A stretch of 40,459 nucleotides of DNA from Leisingera daeponensis (GCF_019801465.1 NZ_JAHVJA010000019.1:1-40459), one strand, 5' to 3'. Shown: positions 22,722 through 30,781, numbered from the stretch's first letter. The notes: a model not told the origin generated them from the sequence alone. Program-made: numbers and translations.

Positions 22722-23826
22722 GGTAAAAGCGGAACAGATCCTTGAGCGGTGAAGAAAACTCCTTGTGGGCAGACAGCATTGCCAACAGCGCGCCCAGCGA
22801 GACGCGCTCCTGCAGCACGAAATATCCGCCCAGGGAGTAGAACAGGAACGGGGTCAGGGCGGTCAGGAAGTTGTTGATCGCCTTGGCCAGGAATTTCAGC
22901 CGGTGGATTTGCAGACGCAGATCCTGCAGCTGCCGGAAACCGCGCGCAACCGGCCGCGCGCCCTGCCCCAGCGATCGCATTTGCAAGTCCAGATGTGTGC
23001 CGAGCAGCCGCATTTCCCGGATCTGCTTGCGGGACACGGTGTTCACCCGCCGCTGCAGACGCGGCACAATGATCAGTTGCAGCGGAAGCACCGTCAGGGC
23101 CGCCGCGGCAAGGATCGGATCCTGCACGAACATGAACAGAAGGATCGTTGCCAGTGTCCCGCCCTGCAGTAGCGGGACAGTCAGCAGTTCAGAGGCAAAG
23201 CCGCCGACCGGTTCAACCTCGGGGCCAAGTACCGGCATGATGGCCGGCTGGCGCTCAGCGGGCTGATCCTGCCTCCACTGGCGGTAGATGGCCAGCCGCA
23301 GGCGGCGAACGAAGCTTTCGGCAACCCGGCCCTTGCGGATGTTCAAACAGTATTTGTTGAGACCGTTGAGTGTGATGGCCACCAGATATGCGCCGCAAAG
23401 CAGAAACAGCAGCGAGATCTGCGAGACGTCGAAGCCCAGAAGCGTAACTGCGGCGTCTCCGCCTTCGAAAACACGATTCACGATCTGTTTGGGCAATTCG
23501 AGAGTCAAGTAAAGGATCGGCATCGCGGTCAGGCTGAGCAGAACCAGGACCGTTTGATGTTGCCCGGTAGTGCGCAGGATAAGGCCTGGCAGTCCCGGCT
23601 CCAGACCGCCTGCCGGGAACTGAGGCGGCGCGAAGGATGCCGCCCGCCGCAGAAAACGACGGCGCAGCAGCCAGACGGCCTTGGCGGCCAGGGTCAGAAC
23701 AAGCAGCGCGGGGGCCAGCACCAGCACCAGATGCATCACCGGGTGCAGCCATCCGGGAGCGGTCTCATCATACCAGAACCCGAAAGCACCCGCAGCATCG
23801 TGTGTGAGAGTATGCAGATCCAGCAT
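22722..23826 (-). pseudogene. ABC exporter membrane domain, truncated by IS66
   Basis: This is the N-terminal part of an exporter-type ABC half-transporter. It has a hydrophobic N-terminal segment (residues about 30-52) and then a type 1 exporter transmembrane domain with helices near 90-112, 140-160, 225-265 and 335-355. The conserved run ALLAMLSAHKEFSSPLKDLF lies just before the break. A complete protein would continue into an ATP-binding domain with Walker A and B motifs. Instead the coding sequence meets the IS66 end at 22721 and runs nine codons into it (KRCKDPMFQ) to a stop at 22690. The ATPase half is not elsewhere in the window. No purine-rich ribosome site precedes the ATG. Bases 22722-22729 (ggtaaaag) would be the local copy of an 8-bp IS66 target repeat. 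Confidence 0.85.
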
Positions 23827-23924
23827 TGCGGGAAAGATCGCCTGTTATCTGATGTTCACCAGCGGCACCGAAACGTAAGTGTTCTTCTGCTCCTGGGCGC
23901 TGGCTGGGACCGCTGAAGTTTGAC

Positions 23925-23958
23925 AACGGCGGAGGCCGGCGGTGCGGCCTCCGCCGTT
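23925..23958 (-). terminator. Strong hairpin at the end of the copper operon
   Basis: A perfect 13-bp stem (AACGGCGGAGGCC at 23925-23937, GGCCTCCGCCGTT at 23946-23958) with an eight-base loop begins three bases after the cupredoxin stop codon. There is no clean T run on the minus strand, so termination may be partial or the stem may mainly protect the 3' end. Confidence 0.65.
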
Positions 23959-23961
23959 GCG

Positions 23962-24657
23962 TTACTTCAATGCTGTGATGGTCAGCTTTCCCTTGACCCG
24001 CTCGGCGGTGAACTCAATCGCGTCGCCCGCCTTCAGCTGCTCCAGCATTGCGTCATCAGCGACACGGAACACCATGGTCATCGCCGGCATCTCCAAGTCC
24101 ACCAGCTCTTCGTGCTTGATGGTCACTTTGCCGGACTTGGGATCGACCTTCTTGACAGTGCCCGCGGTGAAGGTGCCGCCGCCTTCAAGCACCGCAACCG
24201 GTCCGTGCATGCCGGATTCGTAGTGGCCGGGGATCAGACAGGCGAACTCAAAGGTGCCGGGGTTGGAAAACGTCCACACGATTTCCCCGCTTGCCCCCGG
24301 ATCCAGGCGCACCGAGTTGGGGTCATCATGCTCCATGTCCATCTTGGCCATCAGTTCCTTGTGGTGAACATTTCGCTCAGGCGTGTCCAGCACAAACTCA
24401 TGCTCCAGTTCGCCTGAGTTGGTGATCACGAATTTGATCGTCTCGCCCTTTGCAAAAGAAAAGCTGGACGGCTCGAAGATCATTTTGCCGTCATCGGTCT
24501 CCTTCATGGTGACGGCGATTTCGCGGTCGGCGTGCGCAGCCTCGCCGGGTTTGCCGACCTCCATTTCATCGTGATGGCCGCCGCCGTGGGTGCCGCCGGC
24601 AAATGCCGGCGGAGCAGAAAGAGCGGCAATAACGGCTGCCGATAGGATCTTGTTCAT
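23962..24657 (-). CDS. Periplasmic cupredoxin - CusF fusion copper protein
   Basis: The 231-residue protein has a signal peptide (1-20, cleaved after AFA), a His-rich linker (GGTHGGGHHDEME), a cupredoxin domain (about 45-158) with type 1 copper ligands His86, Cys140, His145 and Met150 (CLIPGHYESGM), and a C-terminal CusF-like domain (about 162-231). The CusF metal site shows KHEELVDLEMPAMTM (His182, Met193, Met195), with Met190 where E. coli CusF has the Trp that caps Cu(I). The protein probably carries periplasmic copper, passing electrons or ions to the multicopper oxidase or the TolC-linked export route encoded upstream. It starts after a GAGGAGA ribosome site and closes the operon. Confidence 0.9.
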   Translation of the reverse strand: MNKILSAAVIAALSAPPAFAGGTHGGGHHDEMEVGKPGEAAHADREIAVTMKETDDGKMIFEPSSFSFAKGETIKFVITNSGELEHEFVLDTPERNVHHKELMAKMDMEHDDPNSVRLDPGASGEIVWTFSNPGTFEFACLIPGHYESGMHGPVAVLEGGGTFTAGTVKKVDPKSGKVTIKHEELVDLEMPAMTMVFRVADDAMLEQLKAGDAIEFTAERVKGKLTITALK

Positions 24658-24698
24658 GTCTGTCTCCTCGTCAGGTTTGGTTGGGAGCCAAGGGCTGC

Positions 24699-26057
24699 TC
24701 AGCCCTTGGCAGCGGGTTTCGGGGTAATGCGGGTTTGCGAGTCATCCGCGCGGGCGAAGTCCGGCAATTCGCCGGTCCACTCATAGGCCTGGGTGCCGGG
24801 CGGGTTTTCGTACCAGCCGGGATCGCTGTAATCGCCGGCCTCAATGCCCTCGCGCACCTTCACGACCGAGAACATGCCGCCCATCTCCAGCGGGCCGTGC
24901 GGGCCCCAGCCCGCCATCATCGGCACGGTGTTGTCGGGCAGCGGCATCGACATTTCGCCCATGTCGGCCATGCCCGCGGTGCCCATCGGCATGTATTCGG
25001 GTTGCAGCTTGCGGATCTGGCCGGTCAGCTTGCGCTTGTCGGTGCCGATGAAGGTGGGCACGTCGTGGCCCATTGCGTTCATCGTGTGGTGCGATTTGTG
25101 GCAGTGGATCGCCCAGTCGCCCGGATGCACCGCGTCGAACTCATAGGCGCGCATCGCGCCGACCGGAATGTCGATCGACACTTCCGGCCAGCGGGCCGTT
25201 TCCGGCACCCAGCCGCCGTCGGTGCAGGTGACCTCGAAGTCGTAGCCATGCATGTGGATCGGGTGGTTGGTCATGGTCAGGTTGCCGACCCTCACCCGCA
25301 CCCTGTCGCCCTGATTGACCACCAGGGGATCGATGTCCGGGAAGATCCGGCTGTTCCAGGTCCACAGGTTGAAGTCCGTCATCTCCATCACCCGCGGCAC
25401 GTAGGAGCCGGGATCGATGTCAAAGGCGTTCAGCATGATCAGGAAGTCCCGGTCGACCGGCATGAACGACGGATCCTTGGGATGCACGATGAACATCCCC
25501 ATCATGCCCATCGCCATCTGCACCATCTCATCCGCGTGCGGGTGGTACATGAAGGTGCCGGACTTGGTCAGGTCGAACTCGTAGACAAAGGTCTTGCCGG
25601 GCGGGATGCCCGGATGGCTGAGACCGCCGACCCCGTCCATGCCGGAGGGCAGGATCAGCCCGTGCCAATGCACCGAAGTATGCTCCGGCAGCTTGTTGGT
25701 CACGAAGATGCGGACCCGGTCGCCCTCCACCGCTTCGATTGTGGGGCCGGTGGACTGGCCGTTGTAGCCCCACAGATGCGCGATCATCCCGTCGGCCAGC
25801 TCGCGCTCGACCGGCTCGGCCACCAGGTGGAATTCCTTCACCCCGTTGTTCATCCGGAACGGCAGGGTCCAGCCATTCAGGGTAACGGTCGGGTTGTAAT
25901 CCGGCCCGGTGGCCGGGGCCAGCGGCGGCTGGGTGGCCGCCGTGTCCATGCTCGCAGCTTCGGGCAGGCCCATGTTGGAGGTCTTGCCCCAGGCCTGGCT
26001 GGAGACCAGCGCGGCACCCGCGGCGCCGGCTCCGAGCAATTGACGTCGGTTCATCAT
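24699..26057 (-). CDS. Multicopper oxidase, Tat-exported (copper resistance)
   Basis: The protein of 452 residues has a twin-arginine signal (MNRRQLLGAGAAGAALVSS) and all four multicopper oxidase copper motifs: SVHWHGLIL, MYHPHADEM, NHPIHMHGYDF and the type 1 site HCHKSHHTMNAM. It is a laccase/CopA-like enzyme that would oxidise Cu(I) to less toxic Cu(II), or oxidise organics, in the periplasm. A Met-rich stretch (residues about 340-380, with MPMGTAGMADMGEMSMPLP) resembles the Cu(I)-binding segments of CueO and CopA. ATG 26055-26057 is preferred because AAAGGA lies nine bases upstream and the Tat motif follows at once; ATG 26075, overlapping the tolC stop, is the alternative. Confidence 0.92.
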   Translation of the reverse strand: MMNRRQLLGAGAAGAALVSSQAWGKTSNMGLPEAASMDTAATQPPLAPATGPDYNPTVTLNGWTLPFRMNNGVKEFHLVAEPVERELADGMIAHLWGYNGQSTGPTIEAVEGDRVRIFVTNKLPEHTSVHWHGLILPSGMDGVGGLSHPGIPPGKTFVYEFDLTKSGTFMYHPHADEMVQMAMGMMGMFIVHPKDPSFMPVDRDFLIMLNAFDIDPGSYVPRVMEMTDFNLWTWNSRIFPDIDPLVVNQGDRVRVRVGNLTMTNHPIHMHGYDFEVTCTDGGWVPETARWPEVSIDIPVGAMRAYEFDAVHPGDWAIHCHKSHHTMNAMGHDVPTFIGTDKRKLTGQIRKLQPEYMPMGTAGMADMGEMSMPLPDNTVPMMAGWGPHGPLEMGGMFSVVKVREGIEAGDYSDPGWYENPPGTQAYEWTGELPDFARADDSQTRITPKPAAKG

Positions 26058-26071
26058 GTCAGTTGGTCCTT

Positions 26072-27532
26072 TCAATGGCCTGCACCGCCGCCAGCGGCGA
26101 TTTCTGCGCCGCCGCCCTGCGGGGCCGATCCTGCGCCGCCGCCGTAGATCGCGGCGGTGACATTGGCCTGCGCCAGCCAGAAGTCGCGCTTGGCATTGGC
26201 CGCCTCCAGTGAGCTGGACAGCTTTTCGCGCACATCGGTCAGCAGTTCGAAGGTGTTGGTGATCATGCCATTATAGCTCAGCAGCCCTTCTTCCTCGATC
26301 GACTCGCGCAGCGGCACCAGCACATCGCGGTAGTGGCGGGCGATCTCATACGAGGAATAATAGGCCAGCTCCGCGCTGCGCGCCTCGGAACGGACATTCA
26401 CCGCCCGTTCGGCCAGCGTGTTAGCGGCCTGCATGTAGGCCAGTTCCGCCTTTCGCATCCGCGCCTTGCCGGTGTCAAAGACCGGAATGGCGAACTCCAG
26501 TTCCAACTGCGGCAGAGTTTCAGTATGGGTCTCCCCATCCTCACGCTCGCGTTCGGACTCCACGCCGGCGATCAGCTCCAGATCGGTGACCAGCCGGGTC
26601 TTGTCCGTCAGGCCGAAGGCCCGCGCCTGTGCTTCCAGCCCCAGCTTGGCAACCTGCAGGTCCACCCGGTTCTGCAGTGCTGCCTTCTCAATGGCAGGCA
26701 CTTTGCTCAGCGACCTCGGCAGCGCAGGCAGCGCATCCGGAACGTAGTAGTCGGCATCACTGCCCCATAGGCCCATCAGCCGGGTCAGTTCCTCCTTCGC
26801 CAGTTGCGCGTCCAGCCGGGCGCGGGCCACCTGACCTGCGAGCTCTGCATTAAAGGCAAACTCCCGCGCCTGACCCGCCTTGTTCAGCGCGCCGGTCCTG
26901 CCCAGCTGGCTGGCCAGTTCGGCGCCTGCGGCGGAAGTTTCGCCCGCCTGACGGAGATAGCTGAGGCGTTCAAAGGCCGCCACCGCGTTGATCCATGCCT
27001 GCCGCGTCTGCGCCGCGAGCGCCAGGGTGTCATTCACCGCAGCCAGCTGCGCCTGCTGGAACTGCGTTTCCGCAACCCCGATGCGCTGCTTGCGGGTCTT
27101 CACGTCCAGCAGGTTGACCGCAATGGTGGATTCCAGCGCCCGGTACAGGCCCAGTTCCGGCGCGCCGAGCCCCATCAGGCCGATCGAAACCACCGGGTTC
27201 TCCGGTGTCATCTGCTGCCAGGCCTCGGCGGCCGAGAGACCGACCGCCGCATAGGACGCCTGCAGCCCCTTGTTGTTCAGCAGTGCTGCCTGCACCGCGG
27301 TATCGGCCGAGATGGTCTTGCCATGAACAAGGCTGCGGACCTCCTTGGCCAGAGCCTCGTTCTGGGCCTGAGTCTGGGCAAAGGCCGTGCGCTTGCCGAT
27401 CGCGGCCGAGGTCTGGCTGGCGACCTCCTGAAACCCGGCCTGCGGGCTGGTGTACATGTCCGGCACCGCTGCCGAACAGGCGGCCAGTACCAGGGGCGAC
27501 GCCAGCAGGACGCGCCAAGTATTCGCTGTCAT
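26072..27532 (-). CDS. TolC-family outer-membrane efflux lipoprotein
   Basis: The 486-residue protein starts with a lipoprotein signal (LLASPLVLAAC, lipobox LAAC) and has the two outer-membrane efflux protein repeats seen as long coiled-coil helices (LQVAKLGLEAQARAFGLTDK, then MRKAELAYMQAANTLAERA) with the membrane-spanning strands between them. Such proteins form the outer channel of tripartite metal or drug efflux pumps. Placement between a small lipoprotein and a multicopper oxidase suggests copper detoxification; no RND pump or membrane-fusion gene is in the operon, so the inner-membrane partner must be elsewhere. The start overlaps the preceding stop codon (ATGA) and has an AGGAGG ribosome site. 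The C-terminus is a Gly/Ala-rich tail ending in His. Confidence 0.88.
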   Translation of the reverse strand: MTANTWRVLLASPLVLAACSAAVPDMYTSPQAGFQEVASQTSAAIGKRTAFAQTQAQNEALAKEVRSLVHGKTISADTAVQAALLNNKGLQASYAAVGLSAAEAWQQMTPENPVVSIGLMGLGAPELGLYRALESTIAVNLLDVKTRKQRIGVAETQFQQAQLAAVNDTLALAAQTRQAWINAVAAFERLSYLRQAGETSAAGAELASQLGRTGALNKAGQAREFAFNAELAGQVARARLDAQLAKEELTRLMGLWGSDADYYVPDALPALPRSLSKVPAIEKAALQNRVDLQVAKLGLEAQARAFGLTDKTRLVTDLELIAGVESEREREDGETHTETLPQLELEFAIPVFDTGKARMRKAELAYMQAANTLAERAVNVRSEARSAELAYYSSYEIARHYRDVLVPLRESIEEEGLLSYNGMITNTFELLTDVREKLSSSLEAANAKRDFWLAQANVTAAIYGGGAGSAPQGGGAEIAAGGGAGH

Positions 27533-27753
27533 CAGTGGTCCTCCTGCTGCTCGTTGACGCCGCGCCACGAAGCGGGGCCGCTCGGCTGCTGGCGTTCAAA
27601 ACCCCTGAACGGATCCTGGTATGCCAAGGTGCGGTAAGGGCCGGATGATACCGCCGGATTTTGCAGGGCTGCTGTTTCAGGCAGCGCCGCCGGTGTCCTG
27701 GCGCACGCCCCCAGCAGCAGGGCTCCTGCCCCGGCCAGAAAGAGAGATTTCAT
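27532..27753 (-). CDS. Small lipoprotein of the copper operon
   Basis: This 73-residue protein has a lipoprotein signal (MKSLFLAGAGALLLGAC, Cys17 in lipobox LGAC) and a short, polar, Pro-rich mature part ending in acidic residues and His (NEQQEDH). It has no recognisable domain. A good AGGAAAG ribosome site precedes the ATG, and its stop codon overlaps the tolC start by four bases, so it is co-translated with the channel. Its likely place is the inner leaflet of the outer membrane next to the TolC-type channel; the function is unknown. Confidence 0.7.
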   Translation of the reverse strand: MKSLFLAGAGALLLGACARTPAALPETAALQNPAVSSGPYRTLAYQDPFRGFERQQPSGPASWRGVNEQQEDH

Positions 27754-27781
27754 GTGACTTTCCTGAGAAATATCTGCACGG

Positions 27782-27803
27782 CTCCTGCATCTGCTTGCAG
27801 GAG
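27782..27803. promoter_or_regulatory. Perfect dyad upstream of the copper lipoprotein gene
   Basis: CTCCTGCA (27782-27789) and TGCAGGAG (27796-27803) form an 8-bp inverted repeat with a six-base spacer, 29 bases before the lipoprotein ATG. It has no T run on the minus strand. It could be a regulator site or an RNA hairpin in the leader between the His-rich protein gene and the rest of the operon. Confidence 0.45.
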
Positions 27804-27836
27804 AAGACTAGTGCCCGTTTGAGCGGTTCAGATGTC

Positions 27837-28226
27837 TCAGGTTTTCGGCGGGCGCAGTAGCGCGAGCTGCTCGCGGGACGGCAGCTGCGAATTCTCCTGC
27901 TTCCACTGCAGGGGTTCCGCCAGGGAGGTTTTCTCCGGCAAGAAGGTCAGCACCGCATCCGCCATGCAGGAACCTGAACAGCAGCTCCCGATGTCGCTGG
28001 TCTGAGATTTATCGTGACCATGATGCGCGCCGGTGTGGGCTATGTCATGCCCCGTGCCATGCAAGGCTGTACCGGTATGGCTCTCGCCGCTTTGCGGGAC
28101 CGCGGCGTTTCCGTGATGGCCCGCGATGGCATGCGCGGCGGATGGCAGAGAAAATCCCAGCGCAAGGATCATTGCCAATAGAGCAGTCACCCTGATCAGC
28201 TGAAGGATATTTGCGAGATGCGCCAT
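27837..28226 (-). CDS. His/Cys-rich secreted protein, probable metal binder
   Basis: The 129-residue protein has a signal peptide (residues about 8-33, ending SAAHA) followed by a His-rich region (GHHGNAAV, HGTGHDIAHTGAHHGHDK) and a Cys cluster (GSCCSGSCMADAV), then a polar tail. It resembles the small periplasmic copper-binding proteins encoded beside cop genes, such as CopL-like proteins, but no named family is certain. ATG 28224-28226 is chosen because the signal peptide begins there; the frame is open far upstream without a start that makes sense. It lies 83 bases before the lipoprotein gene and may be the first gene of the copper operon. Confidence 0.7.
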   Translation of the reverse strand: MAHLANILQLIRVTALLAMILALGFSLPSAAHAIAGHHGNAAVPQSGESHTGTALHGTGHDIAHTGAHHGHDKSQTSDIGSCCSGSCMADAVLTFLPEKTSLAEPLQWKQENSQLPSREQLALLRPPKT

Positions 28227-28359
28227 GAGGGTATTTGTCCTGACCGGACCGCCGCGCGTCAAGACGGCAATTATGCATAGGGAGTACAAATTTGCGCATT
28301 TCAGAGATGTTTTCCCTGAGTTTTCTGGTCTGGCCGCAGGCTGCCTGGCAGCCTTGCTA

Positions 28360-28379
28360 ACCTTCCTGTGCAGGAGGGT
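28360..28379 (+). promoter_or_regulatory. MerR-type operator (CueR/HmrR-like dyad)
   Basis: ACCTTCCT (28360-28367), four bases, then AGGAGGGT (28372-28379) matches the ACCTTCC...GGAAGGT dyad recognised by copper-type MerR regulators, with one mismatch. It lies 16 bases before the ATG of the merR remnant and about 130 bases before the His/Cys-rich gene on the other strand. Convincing -35/-10 boxes at the usual 19-base spacing were not found on either strand. Confidence 0.6.
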
Positions 28380-28394
28380 CGCCATCAGCCGGAG

Positions 28395-28717
28395 ATGGTG
28401 ATTCGGTGGTGAACAAACCAACACAGCGGGCAATCCTTTTGCACCGGAAGGCAGAGCCATGTTCAGCGTCTGCGTTTCATTCTGAAGGCCAGTGAGCTCG
28501 GCTTTGCTATCGACGAAATCAAGGGGCTGCTTGGCCTGGTCGACGGCGGCACTCAGACCTGCGGTGAGGTGAAAGCCCTGACAGAACGCCATCTCAGCGA
28601 TGTGCGCCAAAAATTGCAGACCTTCGGCGCATCAAGAAAGTCCTTGCAGCAACAGCAGATCAATGTTCCGGCGAGGATGTCCCGGAGCGCCCGGTTCTGG
28701 AGGCGCTGGCATCCTGA
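28395..28717 (+). pseudogene. MerR-family regulator, decayed
   Basis: The dimerisation half of a metal-type MerR protein is clear: HVQRLRFILKASELGFAID, then IKGLLGLVDGGTQTCGEVKA and [14 protein letters not shown] (28458-28616). Near 28614 one base appears to be missing: after the shift the frame reads [19 protein letters not shown] and then [11 protein letters not shown] to a stop at 28715-28717, the normal family ending. The N-terminal winged helix is mostly absent: between ATG 28395 and 28458 only about 20 codons remain where about 43 are expected, and they are out of frame. Cys residues usual in the metal loop are reduced to one near the end. The gene cannot make a working regulator unless the reading is a sequencing error. 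Confidence 0.82.
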
Positions 28718-28974
28718 CCGGGTCGTTACTGATCTTTGAGTTGGCAGCGCTGGCAGAATTCGCCGGGTGCTTTGCCTTATGGGAGTGGCTGCGCCTCGAC
28801 CGCTCGCCGCTCTGGCTGGTGCCCGGCATCGCAAGCCTTGTACTGTTTGCGTACCTTCTGACGCGCGCCGACAGCGCATTTGCCGGCAGGGCCTGCGCGG
28901 CCTATGGCGGCATCTACATCGCCAGCTCCATTCATTGGATGTGGTTGGCCAAAGGCAACTGCTCTGATCGCTGA
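28714..28974 (+). CDS. ynfA: YnfA-family (UPF0060) small membrane protein, start codon altered
   Basis: The 86-codon frame encodes the UPF0060 pattern: [19 protein letters not shown], then [19 protein letters not shown], then [20 protein letters not shown]. That gives about four membrane helices, as in small-multidrug-resistance-like YnfA proteins. There is no ATG. CTG 28714-28716 stands where an ATG overlapping the merR stop (ATGA) would be expected. The C-terminus also ends early (CSDR then TGA, where relatives continue RWD). The gene may be weakly expressed from CTG or TTG, or may be decaying with merR. Its place directly after a MerR gene suggests that they once formed one transcript. Confidence 0.65.
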   Translation: MTGSLLIFELAALAEFAGCFALWEWLRLDRSPLWLVPGIASLVLFAYLLTRADSAFAGRACAAYGGIYIASSIHWMWLAKGNCSDR

Positions 28975-29233
28975 GATTTAGCCGGAATGGCTATATGCCT
29001 GACTAGAAGCGCATTCATACTGATACCGTCGCGAGGCTGATGTCCGCCCCGGTGGCCGTCTTGACCTCCCTTGGCGCCAAACAGTTATACCGATCGAAGC
29101 ACAGAAAAGCGCGCATCAAATGTCAGTTTCCAAGTTTGCCGCCCAATTGGTTCTCGGTTACAGAGAATGTCGGCTTTCCGCCCTCTTTGGGAAGGTAATG
29201 GTGCTGAGGCTGCACAAATCATGTCCCCTTCGG

Positions 29234-29260
29234 GCTGGCTGCCGTTGTGTGGCAGCCAGC
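29234..29260. repeat. Perfect 10-bp hairpin at the IS5 insertion point
   Basis: GCTGGCTGCC (29234-29243) and GGCAGCCAGC (29251-29260) with a seven-base loop end one base before the TA that borders the IS5-family element. It looks like a terminator stem without a T run, and may be what attracted the insertion. Confidence 0.6.
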
Positions 29261-29326
29261 TAGGGTCAGAATGCATTGATTTTCGCTGCAACCCATGATT
29301 CACGGTTCCGAAAACGGAGCGGTGAT

Positions 29327-29733
29327 ATGCCTGATCTCTTCTGGCTGACCGACGCGCAGATGGTGCGACTGGAGCCCTTCTTTCCAAAGTCGCATGGGAA
29401 GCCTCGGGTCGATGACAAGCGGGTTTCGAGCGGGATTATCTTCATCAACCGCAATGGGTTGCACTGGCGGGATGCGCCGCGGGAATATGGTCCGCAAAAG
29501 ACGCCTTACAGCCGATGGAAGCGTTGGAGCGAGAAAGGCATCTTTGCGCAAATGATGGTCGGCCTAGCTGCCGAGCACGGCGAGGAAAAGACCGTGATGA
29601 TCGACGCGACCTATTTGAAGGCGCATCGCACTGCGACCAGCTTGGCCGCGAAAAAGGGGGGGGCGTGGACGCCTGGTCGGCCGAACCAAGGGCGGCATGA
29701 ATACCAAACTGCATGCCATCTGCGACAGCCACA
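29327..29733 (+). pseudogene. IS5-family transposase, 5' part
   Basis: From ATG 29327 the frame gives the N-terminal half of the transposase: LFWLTDAQMVRLEPFFPKSH, then NGLHWRDAPREYGPQKTPYS and VMIDATYLKAHRTATSLAAK with the first catalytic Asp of the DDE set. A run of eight G (29656-29663) puts the rest in another frame, where RGRLVGRTKGGMNTKLHAIC continues correctly. The run is either a frameshift site, as in two-ORF IS427 elements, or a one-base insertion. The gene then stops at the IS110 junction after DSH. Confidence 0.85.
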
Positions 29734-29752
29734 ATATGGAGAGGACGGCGGC

Positions 29753-30781
29753 ATGAAAGATATGATGATTGGGGTCGATCTGGCAAAAACTGTTCTTCAA
29801 GTGCATGGAGCTCTTCAGACCGGGGAGGTGCAGTTTCGCATAAAGCTCACACGAAAGCAGTTTGTTTCGTTCATGGCCAACCTAGAGCCCTGTCTGGTCA
29901 TCTATGAAGCGTGTGGGGGTGCGCATTTCTGGGCGCGCGAGATGGAAGCGCTTGGTCACGGGTCCAAGCTAATTGCCCCACAATACGTGAGCCCTTTCGT
30001 GAAGCATCAAAAGAATGATGCCGCCGATGCCGAGGCGATCGTGATCGCAGTTCGTCAGCCGGAAATGAGCTTTGTGGCGGTCAAGACAGCTGAGCAGCAA
30101 TCTCGCGCGGCAGTGTTTCGCCGCCGTGAGCGATTGGTCCATCAAAGAACTGAAGACGTGAATGCCTTACGGGCGTTGCTGTATGAGTATGGCCACGTAT
30201 TCCCTGTAGGCATTCGTTCTCTGGATCGCATGGCGTCGCTGTTGGAGGATGAAACTGCGGACCTGACAGCCCTGGTCCTAGAGGAGTGCAAAGAACTGCT
30301 GGCGCAAATTGCAGAGAAAACAGCTCGTGTCCTCGAAAGGAACAGGAAACTCTCAACTCTGGCGTCCCAGTCAGATAGCGCTCGCCGGCTCCAAACCATG
30401 CCGGGTATAGGCCCCATCACAGCCATCGCGGTGGACGCTTTCGGGCCCGACATGGCACAGTTCAAAACCGGGCGTAGCTTCGCAGCTTGGCTAGGGTTTG
30501 TGCCCAGGCAACACTCATCTGGAGGTAAAGAGCGTTTGGGACGTATGACCAAGGCAGGCCAGGCCGATATTCGACGCTTTCTGATCATTGGCGCAATGTC
30601 TCGGCTGAATTGGCTTGGGGTGCGCTCGATTACTGAGGATAGCTGGCTGTCACGCATGTTGGCCCGCAAGCCCAAGATGCTGGTCGCAATCGCTCTGGCC
30701 AACAAAATGGCGCGCCAAATCTGGGCGATGCTGACGAAACGCGAGGATTACAAGCATCCGGAAATTGCAAGCTTGGCATGA
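29753..30781 (+). CDS. IS110-family transposase (DEDD recombinase)
   Basis: The 342-residue protein has the RuvC-like DEDD domain (Asp9 in IGVDLAKT, Glu52 in VIYEACGG, Asp89 and Asp92 in KNDAADAEAI), a long coiled-coil linker (about 115-205), and the C-terminal domain with MPGIGPITAIAVDAFG and the candidate catalytic serine in RQHSSGGKERLG (Ser255/256). ATG 29753 follows a GGAGAGGA ribosome site. By chance the frame is open back into the IS5 transposase fragment, giving a 501-codon chimeric frame that is not a real gene. The protein looks intact, so this element may still be active. Such recombinases use an element-encoded bridge RNA to choose donor and target. Confidence 0.93.
   Translation: MKDMMIGVDLAKTVLQVHGALQTGEVQFRIKLTRKQFVSFMANLEPCLVIYEACGGAHFWAREMEALGHGSKLIAPQYVSPFVKHQKNDAADAEAIVIAVRQPEMSFVAVKTAEQQSRAAVFRRRERLVHQRTEDVNALRALLYEYGHVFPVGIRSLDRMASLLEDETADLTALVLEECKELLAQIAEKTARVLERNRKLSTLASQSDSARRLQTMPGIGPITAIAVDAFGPDMAQFKTGRSFAAWLGFVPRQHSSGGKERLGRMTKAGQADIRRFLIIGAMSRLNWLGVRSITEDSWLSRMLARKPKMLVAIALANKMARQIWAMLTKREDYKHPEIASLA

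Noticed and set aside
24681-26147. 488-codon plus-strand open frame opposite the multicopper oxidase
   Set aside because: It is antisense to all four copper motifs; the Val/His-rich translation reflects the complementary strand.
28270-28275. CATAAT on the minus strand as the -10 box of the His/Cys-rich protein gene
   Set aside because: No acceptable -35 box is found at 16 to 18 bases, and the MerR-type operator is too far upstream to sit in its spacer.
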